From Cyanophora paradoxa (lineage: Eukaryota > Glaucocystophyceae > Cyanophorales > Cyanophoraceae): DNA of 64,000 nucleotides. The notes under the pieces are model-generated. The model did no database searches and was not told the origin of the DNA. It was given only the letters and a program-made list of their open reading frames with translations. A program made the position numbers and the translations under genes. Shown in pieces: positions 10,231 through 20,437 of this stretch (within the stretch, counting starts at the first letter, position 1; each line of letters opens with the position of its first letter). The stretch is taken from contig QPMI01000416.1 in assembly GCA_004431415.1 (NCBI GenBank), forward strand, positions 372,001-436,000. Direction: 5' to 3'.

Positions 10231-13200
10231 GGGCCGGGGGCTCGGGGGCGGCCCCCGCGCCCGCTCCCGCGCCGCCTCCAGCAGCCACTCCTCCGCCTCG
10301 TCCGCCTCCTGAGAGACGGTCGCGGGCCGGGGCGGCGTCAGAGAGTGAATCAATCACATAACGAACGCCAGGCTGTCAGAGGGCACTAAATTTTAAACTG
10401 TCGATGTCTCAAGCGGCTTAAGAGAGGTCAGCTGCAGATGGGAGCAGCCGGATGATCTGTTCATCTATTAATTTTAAACGGCGTGACTGAGCCGTCCATG
10501 TCCGCGTCGCAGCGAAGTCCATGGCGCCGCCAGAGAGTAAATTGACGAACGCCAGTCCGTCAGAGGGCGCTAAACTTTCGATCTCTTAAGCGGCTCACGA
10601 GAGCGGTCGGCGCCGAATTCGAAGCCGGCTAGGATTACAGAATCGATCTCGAAGCGGAAACCAGCGTCATCGTATATTCTTAGCAGCCCGGCGCGGGCCG
10701 TCGTCGTGCGTTTCTATTATAAACTATAAATTATAATGCGTCGTGCGTCGTCGCAGGCCGGTATATGTTATATTTCTAAGCGGAAACCAGCGTAACCGTA
10801 TATATATTCTAAGCAGGCCGGCGCGGGCGCGGGGGGTCGCGGGGGCGCACGGTGAGGTCGCGGGCGCGCTGGAGGGCGCCCCGCGCCGCCTCGAGCTCCC
10901 CGCCGCACTCCGCCAGCGCCGCCCCCGCCGCCGCCAGCGCCGCCCGCACCGCCGCCTGCGCACGCGCGCGTGCCGCCCGGTCAGCCGTTCCCCTCTATGA
11001 TTGGGTTTTCAATGTAACTTAATTGGGCCTTCTATCGCAAGAGAGGCGGCGGCGGGGCAGCTTTGGTTTAGGGCACCTGGGCGCTCGCCGCCTGCGCCAA
11101 AAAGTCCAGTAGGGGTACCGCCTCGGCCGCCCCCTCCTCCGCCGGCGCCGTCGGCTCTGCCGCCGCCTCCGAAGCCGAAGCCGCCGCCGTTCCCTCCGAC
11201 AGCAGCGCCTCCGCCTCTGCCACGAGGTCCCCTTCCGCCGCGGCCGCAGCCGCAGGCGCCGGCGCCGGCGCCTCTGCCGCCGGCGCGCCCTCCGCCGCCT
11301 GTCCCCCTCGCCCGCCCCGCCCCGCCCTCGGCCGCCCGCCGCTCGGCCGCCCGCCGCGCCGCCTCGCGCGCGTGGTGCCGCCGCGCCGCCGCCGCGAGGG
11401 AGCCCAGCGCCGCCGTCGCCGCCCTCGCCAGCTCGGCCTTGGTCGCCACGGTGCCCTCGCCCGCGTGCTCGGGGAAGGCTACGGAGGCCGAGAGGTCGGG
11501 GAGCGCCGCCGCCGCCGCCGCCGCCGCCACCTGCCGCCCCGTAAGCCTTCTACCTTGCACGATTTTCTCAGAGCGCGCACCTCTGCCGCGAGCTCGTCGG
11601 AGAGGGGCCGGGCCCTCGGGTCCTCGCCCGCCAGCTCCGCCTCGTCCTGCAGCGCCGCCGCCATCCCCTCGAAGGACGACGCCGCGGGGGCGGCGGCCGA
11701 GCCGTCTCCGCCGCCTCCGCCGCCGCTGGAGGCCGCCGCCTCCGCCCCCCCCTCTTCGGAGCCGGCGGCGGCCTCGGGTACGACTGCGGTGAAAGCCGAC
11801 TCGGCGGCAGCCATTCCGCGGAGCGACTCGAGCGCCGCGGCCGCCCGCCCCAGCGCCCCGTGAACCGGCTCCAGCGCCGCCTGCCGTAAACGGAACCAAT
11901 TAAATCCAATAGGGCCCAATGTGACTCAAACCTTAATCTGTTAATTAATTACCTGGCGGGCCTGGAGCCCCCCGATGCGGTCCGCCAGCTCGCCCATCCT
12001 CGCCTCCCGCTCCTGCAGGACAGAGAGGGCGCATCAGACTCCAGCGAGCAGCGCTTCCAGTGAGAGAGACTTGTGTGCTTCGAGATCGAGGCAGCGGCCC
12101 AGCGCCTCTAACATAGTTAGAATAGTACCGGCCTCAAGTGCCTCTGGAAGCCTAAACTGAAAACGTTTCTTAGAAGCTTTCGCTCGGGCGGATATCGAGG
12201 TAACAGTTGAGGAGCTCGCGGCGGACGGCGGCCTCGCTTCCAATTCGAAGCTCTTCTTAGAAGGCTTCTTCTTAGAGCTTATATTAGAGCTTAAAAGTCT
12301 CCAAACTTAGTGCCGACTAAAAGGGCTTCTTATAGATTAGAAGCTCTGGCAGCGGGACTCTAACATTCGAACAGAACCGGCCTTAAGTGCCTCTAATAGC
12401 TCATATAAAAAGACTTCTGAGAAGCTCATATAAAAAAGACTATAAAGGGACCTCGAGGTAGAGGCCGAGGCGCTTTAGAGCAACGGCTTTAAGTGCCTCT
12501 AATATACTTATAAATAAATAAACAGAGACGGTTTCTTAGGTGCTTAAGCTTAATCTTATTAAGCTCAGAGGGACCTCCAGGTAGTTGTCGAGGCTCCCGC
12601 GGCGGGCGGCCTTAAGTGCCTCTAATAGTCTCTACAGATTAATGAAAAGAGCGGTTTAATTTCTTAGGTGCCTAAGCTCAAGCTTGTATTAAGCGGACCT
12701 CGAGGTAGAGGTCCAGGCGCCCGCGGCGGACGGCGGCCTCACTTCGAAGCTCTTCTGAGAAGGATTCTTCTTCTTCTAATAAGCTCTTCTAATATATAGC
12801 CTAAACTAAAAAGGTAGAAGTTTCTTAGAAGCTTTCGCTTAGGCGGACCTCGAGGTAGTGGTCGAGGCGCCCGCGGCGGACGGCGTTAAGTGCCTCTAAT
12901 ATACTAATAAATAAATAAAAGGAGCGGTTTCTTAGGTGCTTAAGCTTAAGCTTATTAAGCTTCCAGTGAGAGAGACTTGTAACTTCAGATTTGAGCATTC
13001 CAGCCTTAGGTGCCTGAACTTAAAAGGCTTCTTAGAAGCTCTGGCTCGGGCGGACCTCGAGGTAGTTGTCGAGGCGCTCGCGGCGGACGGATGCCTCGCA
13101 GAGCTCCATGTTCTCCCCCGCCGCCTCCCGCACGCTCTGGGCGGGAGAGAGTGCGTGATGTGAGGTGAGGCCGCAGGGGCCGGGGCGCGGGCGGAGCCTA

Positions 13201-16200
13201 GGGGCGGGCCCGGGGCGGGCGAGGGGCGCGCAGAGCGGCCGTAGAGACCCCAGGGGGGGGGGGGTAAGCTGGGGTACCTCGACGCTGGCCTCGTCCGCGA
13301 GGCCGTACTTGTGGAGCACCAGCCGCGCGAACCTGCGCGGAGGAGGGCGGGGCGGGTCGACCGGGGCTAATTAGGCGCTTTCATTGTAGTCTAAGCTGCT
13401 ATAGTAAGCTAGCTCAGGGCTCCTCGGCACCGCCGATGTAGGCTAATTATAAGCTGCTAATGAGGGCGCGTTTATTGTGGTTTAAGCTGTCATGAGGTGG
13501 GACTAATAATTATTATAGAAGTCAAGGGCGCACTATTTAAATCAAGGGCGCATTAGTATTATTATTATTATTTAAGATGTTGGCGGGCGCTTCTATGAGT
13601 CTAAGCTATTATAAGTTAGGACTAATAATAAGTCAAGGGCGCACTCCTCCGCGCCGCCGATGTAGCGGCAGCTCCCGTCGTAGACGAGGGGCGAGCCCTC
13701 GTGCTTCATGAAGCCCAGCTGCGTCGGAAGGAGAGGGTTAGAAGAGAGCTCGAGTCGGGAAGTTAAGAAGAAGTTGGCTGAAGGGTTAGGGGGCCGGGGC
13801 GGCGCGCCTGCTTGCACGTCTCCCGCAGCTGGTGCGTCCACGCCCGCGGGTGGAACATGTCGACCTGCACGGATTCGAACCGGCGCCTCCAAACGCGGCC
13901 CCGACCCGGCCACACCTGAACGGTCACGCAGGGGAGGGACGCCTGCAGCAGGAGGGCCAGCAGCTCCGTCTGCGCCCGGCTAAGCCCGGAAAGAAACGGG
14001 AGCCGCGCGGATTCGAACCCGCGCACCTTCGCGAACGCGAGGTCGTCGGCCCGCCCGATGACGACGTACGTGGGCGGGGGCCTTTGCGGCGGGGGCACCG
14101 GCGACGTCAGAGAACACAGAGAGGTGGCGCGCTGCGCTGAACGCAAACGTACCCCGGGTTGCGCTTGGCGGGGTAGCAGGCCCAGGGCGACGTCGAAATG
14201 TCACGGCGCGACGCGGCGGCCGCCAGGCGGCTCTTGGAGTCCAAGTTCCAGGGCCGCACGCTCCCGCCCTAAACAAAGCAGAGAAAGTAGGTAAAGGTTA
14301 GGGAAGCAAAAGGAGGCAAGAAGAGGCAAGAAAAAAACCGGCTCGAAGTGGACCGGGACTTTAAGGATACGCTAGCTATAGGGAGCTAGTACGAAAGCTA
14401 GAAGTAGCAAGAAGCAATTTGAGGAGTAGAAGTAATAGTAAGCGCTTATAAGACGAAGCAAGCTTCAAGAATGGAAAGCAGTAGCTATAGGCTTCGAAGA
14501 CGAAGAAGAAGAAAGCGAAGCCGCGGATCCGGACGCACGCGGGGCACGAAGTGGAGGTCGACTACGAGGCGGCCGTAGGAGGGGCTTTAAGGATACGCCA
14601 GGGAGCTAGTAAGAAAGCTAGCTATGAGTAGCAAAAGCAATATGAGTAGTAATAAAGCTAGAGTAGTAGGACTAGAAAGACAGAAAGCGAGGAGCGGGGA
14701 GCGGGGGGGGGGGGGGGTAGAGGGCGCACGCGGGGCACGAAGTGGAGGTCCACGACGAGGCGGCCGTAGGAGGCCGCGGCGAGGGCGAGGCCGCGCTCCT
14801 GGCCCACCGCCACGAAGGGGCCCAGCGACACCACGACCCTGCGGCCGGGCCGGAGTCAGGCAGAAAGGGGGCGGAGGGAAAACAGGTGGGGGGGTAGGGA
14901 GAAAGTTAAGATGAAGCGAAGGACGTGGAAAGCTAAAGATGAAGTTAAGAGTTAAGATGAAGCTAAGCTAAGGACGTGGAAAGCTAAGCAAGGTCCGGTG
15001 TAGTTTAGAAGGAGGCGGGGGAAAGCCGTCGCTGCGGACCCGCTGCGGACGGCGGCGTCGGAGAGGTCGGCCAGGTCCAGCGCTGCCTCGGCGATCCCCC
15101 GGTCCGACCCCACCTGCCGCGGGACAAGGCTTAGGTTTAGGGCTGGGCCCGCCAGGCTTAGCTTAGGTTGCTTAGGCCGAGCCGACCTGCCGCCGCCCCG
15201 CGTCAGCCCAAAGCCGGCCGGGCCGGGGCGCTCGCTTGGGGGGTACTACCTTCTCCTGGTCCCACACGGCGAGGCGGAGGCGCGATCCCGCGAGCTCCAT
15301 CACCTCGAAGCCCGGCGGCTCGTACCTAAAGAAAGAGAGAAGGGAATCAGAAAGTGGGGCCGCCCGGATTCGAACCCGCGCACCCGAAGGCCGGGTCCGT
15401 ACCCCGCGCCACCGCCGAGCGCTCCGCCTTCGGCCCGCCGACCTGAAGAGAGCCGTTGGGGTTTTTTTTCGGGGAGGGGGGGGGGTACAGGGCGAGGGGC
15501 GGGGTTACGCGCGCACCAGCTCCGCGACGACGTAGGGGTCCACAGTTCCGAAGCCTGATGGGAGGGGGGGGGGGGGGGGGGGGGGGTGGGGGGGGGTACG
15601 ATGACGAGGGGGGCACGGCGCACGCTCGACCTTGGGGAGTCCCTCCCCCCTCACGACGCGAACGAAGACTCGCCCCGCCGGCTCCGGCGGCGGCGGCGGA
15701 GGCGATTGTACCCCGGGCCCGGTCGCCTCCTCCCCGGCGGCCGCCTGCGCAGCTGCGATCTCCTGCGGCGAAAGGCTCAGCCGGGCTCTTGGAGGGGGGA
15801 GAGGGATAGCAGGGCACGGGTACGCACGTCCAGGATTGAGTTCTTTGCCGTCTTCGATTTCTTCATCGATTTGGCCTGTGGGGGGGTACGGATTGAACCG
15901 AGGATTGGATCACGTTTCGGGAGGGTCGGGGGGCGGCGTACCCCCGTCCCCTCCCCGGGGGTAGTGGAAGTGCGGGGGGGCTCCGGCGTTCTGCTCTTCG
16001 GCCGCTCCTCCCCCCCCTTCTGCTGCGGGCGTCGGCGGTGCGCCCAGGGGAGAAAGGGGGGGGGGGGGGGGAGAGGGGAAGAAACCTCGGGGGAGTACGA
16101 GAGAGCGAACTGCGCCGTCGACTCGCCCTTTGAGGTACCCCCCTCCAGCGCGCGCTATCGGAAGAATCAGAGAAGTGCGAGTGGGAGGGGGGGTAGGGGG

Positions 16201-17858
16201 GCGGGCACCTGGCCCGACTCAGGGGTACCGGACAGGATGGCGTCGCTGATGGGTATGCGGATCTCGCCGAGGAGGGTGGGGGGCAGCGGTGGGTTCTCGT
16301 CGAAGAACTGCGTACCCCGACGGGTGTGCGATCAGGAAAAAGAGGTACGGGATTCGGGGGATGGGGTACGCCCTCGCCTTGAGCACGACGACTGAGCCCG
16401 CGGGTTCGGACAGCGGCAGGAGAATATCCTCGTCGAACACCGGCGAGCTCGTTTGCTTCTGTAGGGGTACGCGCGCGTTTCGGATGGAGGGGGGAGGGGG
16501 GCAAAAGAGCGGCACGGGGGTACGCGAACCTTGGTCGTGGTGCGGCGGCGGGGCTTCTTCTCCCCCTCCACCCAAATTTCGCAGTACGGGTCCAGCTCTG
16601 CGGGTTGCTTGTAAGCGTACCCCCCCGCACCTGGGGTACGACCCCCGCGCACTGGATGCGGTCACAAGGCCCTTCGGCAGCTTCAGCTTGTCCGCGCTCG
16701 TCACTGGGGGGTACTTCAGCCTCTGCGGGATCGAGGTGGGGGGTACGGGGCACGGGAGCGGCGCACCCCGCAGGGACACGGTACCCCGGGCCTTGCGGGC
16801 GCGCGCCGCCGCCTCTGCCTCGGTCTCCGGTTCGATGAAACCCTCCTGCACGGGCGGGCCTTGGCGCTGTTTGCGGGGCCGACGGCGGCTCGGCTCAGCT
16901 CGTGAAGGCGCGGGACAGGCGGCGGGGGGTACGCCGTTCGGCGCACACACCGGCAGGTACTGAGCCGAGACGAAGAGGGTGCCGACGACCTTCCCGGTGG
17001 AGTCCTTTACCTTCGCTTGCATGTCGACCGCCTGCGGCAGACAGGGTGAGCCGCGCGGGCGTGGGAGAGGAGGGGGGAGGGGAGGGGCGGGGGACCGCTC
17101 CGCGCGCCTTCGTCTGGTCCACCCCCGAGATGTCGAACTCGGCTGTACCCATCAGCTCGTCCTTGCCAACGTCCTCGTCCCACACGTGGGCCAGGAGGGT
17201 CCCGGCCGGGGCGTCGCCCAGCAGCGGCCTGCGAACGAAGAGGCCGGCCGGTCAGCCGGCCGGTCGGGAGGGCGAGCGGGAGGGAGGGAGGGAGGGAGGG
17301 AGGGCGGGCGGGAGGGAGGGCGGGCGGGTGGGCGGGCGGGCGGGCGGGCGGCGAAGGGGCGAGAGGCGCGGGCGCTTAGAAGGCGAGCGGGCGGGAGGCG
17401 ATCCTAGAATCCTTAGTCAGCTAGCCGGCGGCCGGCCGGTCGGGCGGGCGGGAGGGCGGGCGGGCGGGCGGGCGGGCTGGCGACGAAGGGTGCGGGCGCT
17501 CACACGGGCCCGACGAGCTCGTTCCAGACCGGGTTCAAGTTGTTCTGAGGCGGGCGGCGGTCAGCTCGCGTGGCGGGAGCCGCAGGCGACGCGCCGCGGG
17601 CACCTGGATCGCCTTCGTCTTCCCGAGCTCTGCCTTGCCGAGCTGGAGGCGCACATACGCGTCCGTCAGATTGCCCGCGTACACTGCGCACGCGGGCGGT
17701 CAGCGGCGCCTCCGAGTCGAGCCGCGCCTCGAAGCCATCCGGAGGGGCGCACGGCCGGCGTCCGCGTTGGCGAGATTCTTCGCCTTGACCACGCGAATGT
17801 AAAGGTAGGTCTTGCTGCGGTCCTCGACCTTCGCGGGGTCGAAGAGCTTCACCTCCAT
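10216..17858 (-). CDS. Triple-C2-domain protein with thioredoxin/glutaredoxin-like fold and coiled-coil tail
   Basis: Probably a Ca2+- or membrane-binding scaffold. The minus ATG at 17858 follows an in-frame TAG and starts MEVKLFDPAKVEDRSKTYLY. First C2 domain: RVVKAKNLANAD, NLTDAYVRLQLG, NNLNPVWNE, then acidic loop WDEDVGKDELMG (17.85-17.1 kb). Second C2: LDPYCEIWVEG, KQTSSPVFDEDILLPL, GEIRIPISDAI (16.7-16.2 kb). Third C2: VFVRVVRGEGLPK, VDPYVVAEL, VARGTDPAFG, LRLAVWDQEKVGSDRG (15.7-15.0 kb). Then a thioredoxin-type fold: TYVVIGRADDLAFAK, VQVDMFHPRAW, SPLVYDGSCRYIGGAEE, RFARLVLHKYGL (14.1-13.3 kb). It has the usual cis-Pro region and IGG turn but no CxxC. Ala/Glu-rich coiled-coil exons follow to the stop at 10216 (about 12.0, 11.9-11.1, 10.96 and 10.3 kb). 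Phases match at the junctions checked, including GC donors after DQTK and ETCKQ. The frame through 11.4-11.1 kb is uncertain. Confidence 0.75.
12050..13090 (-). repeat. Decayed exon-containing tandem array inside the C2 gene
   Basis: About six degenerate copies of a unit combining a short coding segment with flanking intron sequence. On the minus strand each copy encodes a variant of AVRRGRLDHYLEVR, seen near 13060-13090, 12850-12880, 12695-12740, 12570-12610, 12450-12470 and 12195-12230. Flanking blocks TTAAGTGCCTCTAATA and TTTCTTAGAAGCTT recur in the same order. The copy nearest 13090 is the best preserved and likely the functional exon. Whether others are spliced in is unknown. Confidence 0.7.
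13865..13915 (-). other. 51-nt intron with tRNA T-arm-like motif (C2 gene)
   Basis: Phase-0 GT-AG intron between ..CVTVQ and VDMFHP. Near its 3' end it contains GGTTCGAATCC, the consensus of a tRNA T-loop/Pol III B box. Two other introns of this gene carry the same 11-mer near their 5' ends. Confidence 0.65.
13970..14026 (-). other. 57-nt intron with tRNA T-arm-like motif (C2 gene)
   Basis: Phase-0 intron between ..DLAFAK and TELLALL. It begins GTGCGCGGGTTCGAATCCG and is closely related to the intron at 15326-15383 over its first 25 or so bases, beyond what splice signals require. Confidence 0.65.
14340..14780 (-). repeat. Two-copy duplication of intron plus exon end in the C2 gene
   Basis: The exon end encoding SYGRLVVDLHFVPRV (about 14724-14772) recurs as a partial copy at about 14530-14577. 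The intron block TTTAAGGATACGC..GGGAGCTAGTA occurs at about 14362-14400 and again at 14585-14620. Spacing of both pairs is roughly 195-225 bp, consistent with one tandem duplication followed by divergence. The upstream-lying exon copy (14.72-14.85 kb) is complete and is taken as functional. Confidence 0.65.
15326..15383 (-). other. 58-nt intron with tRNA T-arm-like motif (C2 gene)
   Basis: Intron inside the third C2 domain between ..RGTDPAFG and YEPPGF. It begins GTGCGCGGGTTCGAATCCGG and resembles the intron at 13970-14026. Splicing it out restores a continuous C2 core, which confirms it is an intron and not a tRNA gene. Confidence 0.65.
17270..17480. repeat. GGAG/GGCG microsatellite within a C2-gene intron
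   Basis: Runs of GGGA and GGGC tetranucleotides at about 17276-17350 and again at 17440-17478. On the transcribed strand these are CCCT/CCCG runs forming an extreme C-rich intron. The two runs are separated by unrelated sequence. Confidence 0.75.
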
Positions 17859-18669
17859 CGCGTGGCTCTACGGCTGCTAGCGCGCGGCGACCGCTGAGCG
17901 CTTCGCCTGCGAGATGAGGCACTCCCCCGCTCGCTGCGCTGGCCCGCAGCTGCCAGCGACAGATATAGCACTTCGGAGGGGGGCGCGCAGCTAAGACTTC
18001 CAGCCGCTCCGCTAGGTTGCAAATAGTCTAGAGCTTCCAGCAATGCACACGCCGTGCGTTCAGCGCTCGCGTCTGTTCGGCAGCTCCGGCTTGTGGGGAG
18101 GGGCAATTTCAGGGGGGGTAGAGCTGAAACGGCGTTCTGCGAGAGTGGACCGCCGGCGCCAGCTCGAGCTCGAGTTCGCAAATTGCGACTTGGCGCCGGC
18201 GGCCGGCGGCCCGCGGGCCGCGGCCGGCGCTGGCGCCGGCCTGGGCCGGCCAAGTTGGCAAGCCATCGGCGCCGGCGCCGGCTAGCGGCTGTCCAGCGCT
18301 AGCCGGCGCCGCCCGTTGCGATCGCGATCGACGTTACTAAGTTAAAGTTGAGTTGGCGCGCGCACGTGCACGGCCGGGGCGCCGCGCGCGGCCGCGCCGG
18401 CCGCGGGCGCGCGCTACTAGTATACTAGGCTACCTCGAGCTCGGCGTTGCCTCGAGCTCGAGCTAGATCTCGTGCGCAGCTGCGCAGTGCGCGCATGCGC
18501 ATGCCCGTATACGTAAGCTTAAGCGCGCTGTAGCTAGCCTCTTGCTAGCGGCTAGCTATAGCCCCAGCGCTCGCGGCGGCGGGAGCTCGAGTGATCGGTG
18601 CAGCTGCCGCAGTGCAGGCCAGGTCACCGGGTGCACTGTCACAGCGCCTGCACAGCTGCAGCCTTGCCA

Positions 18670-18838
18670 AGTTGAAATCAGCCGCGCAGAGTCTAGATCT
18701 GGAAAGCCTGGCAGGCGCGCGCAGCTGCAGGCAGCGACTTGCCATCGGTGAAATCAGCCGCGCAGAGTCTACGTATCGATATCGCCCGTCTAGATCTGGA
18801 AAGCCTGGCAGGCGCGCGCAGCTGCAGGCAGCGACAAG
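18670..18838. repeat. Two-copy direct repeat
   Basis: The block TGAAATCAGCCGCGCAGAGTCT and the block CTAGATCTGGAAAGCCTGGCAGGC..GCAGGCAGCGAC both occur twice, at about 18675/18750 and 18698/18790. They are nearly identical, with a short AT-rich insert in the second copy. Confidence 0.75.
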
Positions 18839-19454
18839 CTTGAAGGCTTAAGCGGCTGAACTGCGCGCGCGGAGCGATCGGCTCCAAATCCGCAGGGCCT
18901 AGGCCAAGGTCTAGACCTACGCTGCAACGTTAGCGTGCGCGGGGCGATCACTGAGTCAACTCACTCAGTGACTGCTGCCAGCAGCCCGCGCCGCAGTTCC
19001 ACCGCAGTAAACGTATACGTGGCGCTTAGCGCGTCTGCGCCGCGGCGGTGTGCCGCTTTCGCAGATCTAGACTCTCAGATTCTGAGATTCTTGCGGCCGT
19101 AGTCCGTCGACGTCGGACTTCGCGAGTGCCGCAGAGCCCCGCGGCCGGCCAGGCCCGACGACGAGTGCTCGGGCGGGATGATCGATATCACGATCGATAT
19201 CATGAGGCCCGCTCGCGCTCGGGCTCAGGGGCGCACGCGGTCAGATTCGCGGATGCCCTTGCATGGTGAGCTGCCCCATGACCACCGTGACGCACTTCCC
19301 AGCTGCCCGCATTTATTGCTGCTGGGTTTAGTGACTAGCTATGTGTATATCCTCACGCGCCAGCCCTGCTTCAAATTAAATTACAGCCCGCGGTTCAAAT
19401 TCCCGCTCTTAATTTCTGACACGCCAGTGCAGAATTCGAAAACGCCCGCACTGG

Positions 19455-19458
19455 CATG
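19455..19458. repeat. Target-site duplication, left copy (CATG)
   Basis: Four bases directly left of the 5' LTR, repeated directly right of the 3' LTR at 31663-31666. Confidence 0.85.
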
Positions 19459-19565
19459 TATTGCAGCAGTGATATACTGTCCAAGTCCCTGTAGCCCTGT
19501 ACCCCTGTAGTCAGTCCACCTGTACCCCCAATACACCACCTTGCCAGCTATCTAGCCTGGCAATA
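19459..19565 (+). repeat. 5' LTR (107 bp)
   Basis: Identical by eye to 31556-31662. It begins TATTGCAGCAG and ends GCCTGGCAATA. At 107 bp it is far shorter than typical Ty3/gypsy LTRs of several hundred bases. No TATA box is evident inside, so the promoter may lie in the leader (19566-20437). Confidence 0.9.
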
Positions 19566-20437
19566 CCCTCGCCGGAGACTCTACGCGCACTCCGTGCTAG
19601 CCAGCTGTCAACAACAGTTGCGCCGGCCGAGGCCGTAGGAGTTCGGCGCGTCTACGCGGTGGTGCAGCAACAGCGGTTCATCCGGCCAGCTAGCGACTAC
19701 GGGGGAGGGACAACAGCCTCAGATCGTGAGGTGCGCACCGGCGCAAGCCGCCCGGGCACGCCGCCCGTGGTCGGTCCGGTGCGCAACGGGCAACTTGTCT
19801 CTTGGACCATCGCCGGCCCAGCGGAGCCAGCGAGCGAGCGATCAGTGCTCAGAGGACACTGCGAAAGCAGTGGGAGCCCGCAGATCGCGCACCGCATCGC
19901 GGCCGCGATCTTCGTAAGCTCCAGGCAGCTACGGTCGAAAGAGGCTTGCGGGGGCGTTTCGGCAACCCCGTAGGTCCGCCTTTCATCGTAGTAAAGAGAC
20001 GTCGTCAGGGGTCGTTTCGGCTGCCCCGCGCGTACGCTCTCGAGCCTTCCGGCGACCCAGCGTCAGCAGGCGGTCGCCAGCCCAACTCGCCACCAGACGA
20101 GCGCGCGCGTGCGGGGACGCCACCCACGGGTCGTACGCAGTGTTCGGTGGACGTGGGCGCACGCGGAGCTCGGCGGACGGAGTAACGGCGGCAACTCGCA
20201 GAGGCCCGCTCACGACCTCGACCAAGCCCGCCACGACGCCCGCTTCAGCGCCGCGCACCTCTCGGCCCTTCGAAGGGGGAGACTCTGCCAAAATTTTTGG
20301 CTCAGCTCGTCGCCGGCTCGCCAGCGATCAGCCGACAGTCGCCCCGTACCAGCCAGCGGACAGCTTCCAGCACCGCGAGCTACAGCCTCATCCCTGATCG
20401 TCCTTCCTTTCTCCCCTTCAACTACTACCTCTCTACG
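19566..20437 (+). other. 5' leader of the retrotransposon
   Basis: About 870 bp between the LTR and the first in-frame ATG of Gag. GC-rich, no ORF matching a known family. The expected primer-binding site was not identified. The frame used by Gag is open from about 20297 but without an ATG before 20438. Confidence 0.6.

Larger units (their letters stand above)
17859..19458. other. Noncoding spacer dense in palindromes upstream of the C2 gene
   Basis: No supportable gene. The stretch is a patchwork of perfect palindromic words (GCCGGCGCCGGC, GAGCTCGAGCTC, GCGCATGCGCATGC, ATCGATATC, AGATCT, TCTAGA). The sequence at 19178-19204 is two near-copies of ATCGATATCA. The C2 gene promoter should lie at the left end, but no recognisable core element was seen. 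The retroelement target CATG is at 19455-19458. Confidence 0.55.

Noticed and set aside
15326-15440. A tRNA gene on the minus strand, from GGTTCGAATCC and a pairing GGCCG/CGGCCCC end
   Set aside because: The sequence left of it is an exon of the third C2 domain, and splicing the T-arm-like part out restores the domain. The T-stem also mispairs, and no credible anticodon arm was found.
20297-20437. An N-terminal extension of Gag
   Set aside because: The only in-frame start before 20438 is TTG, which is unlikely in a eukaryote; 20438 is the first ATG.
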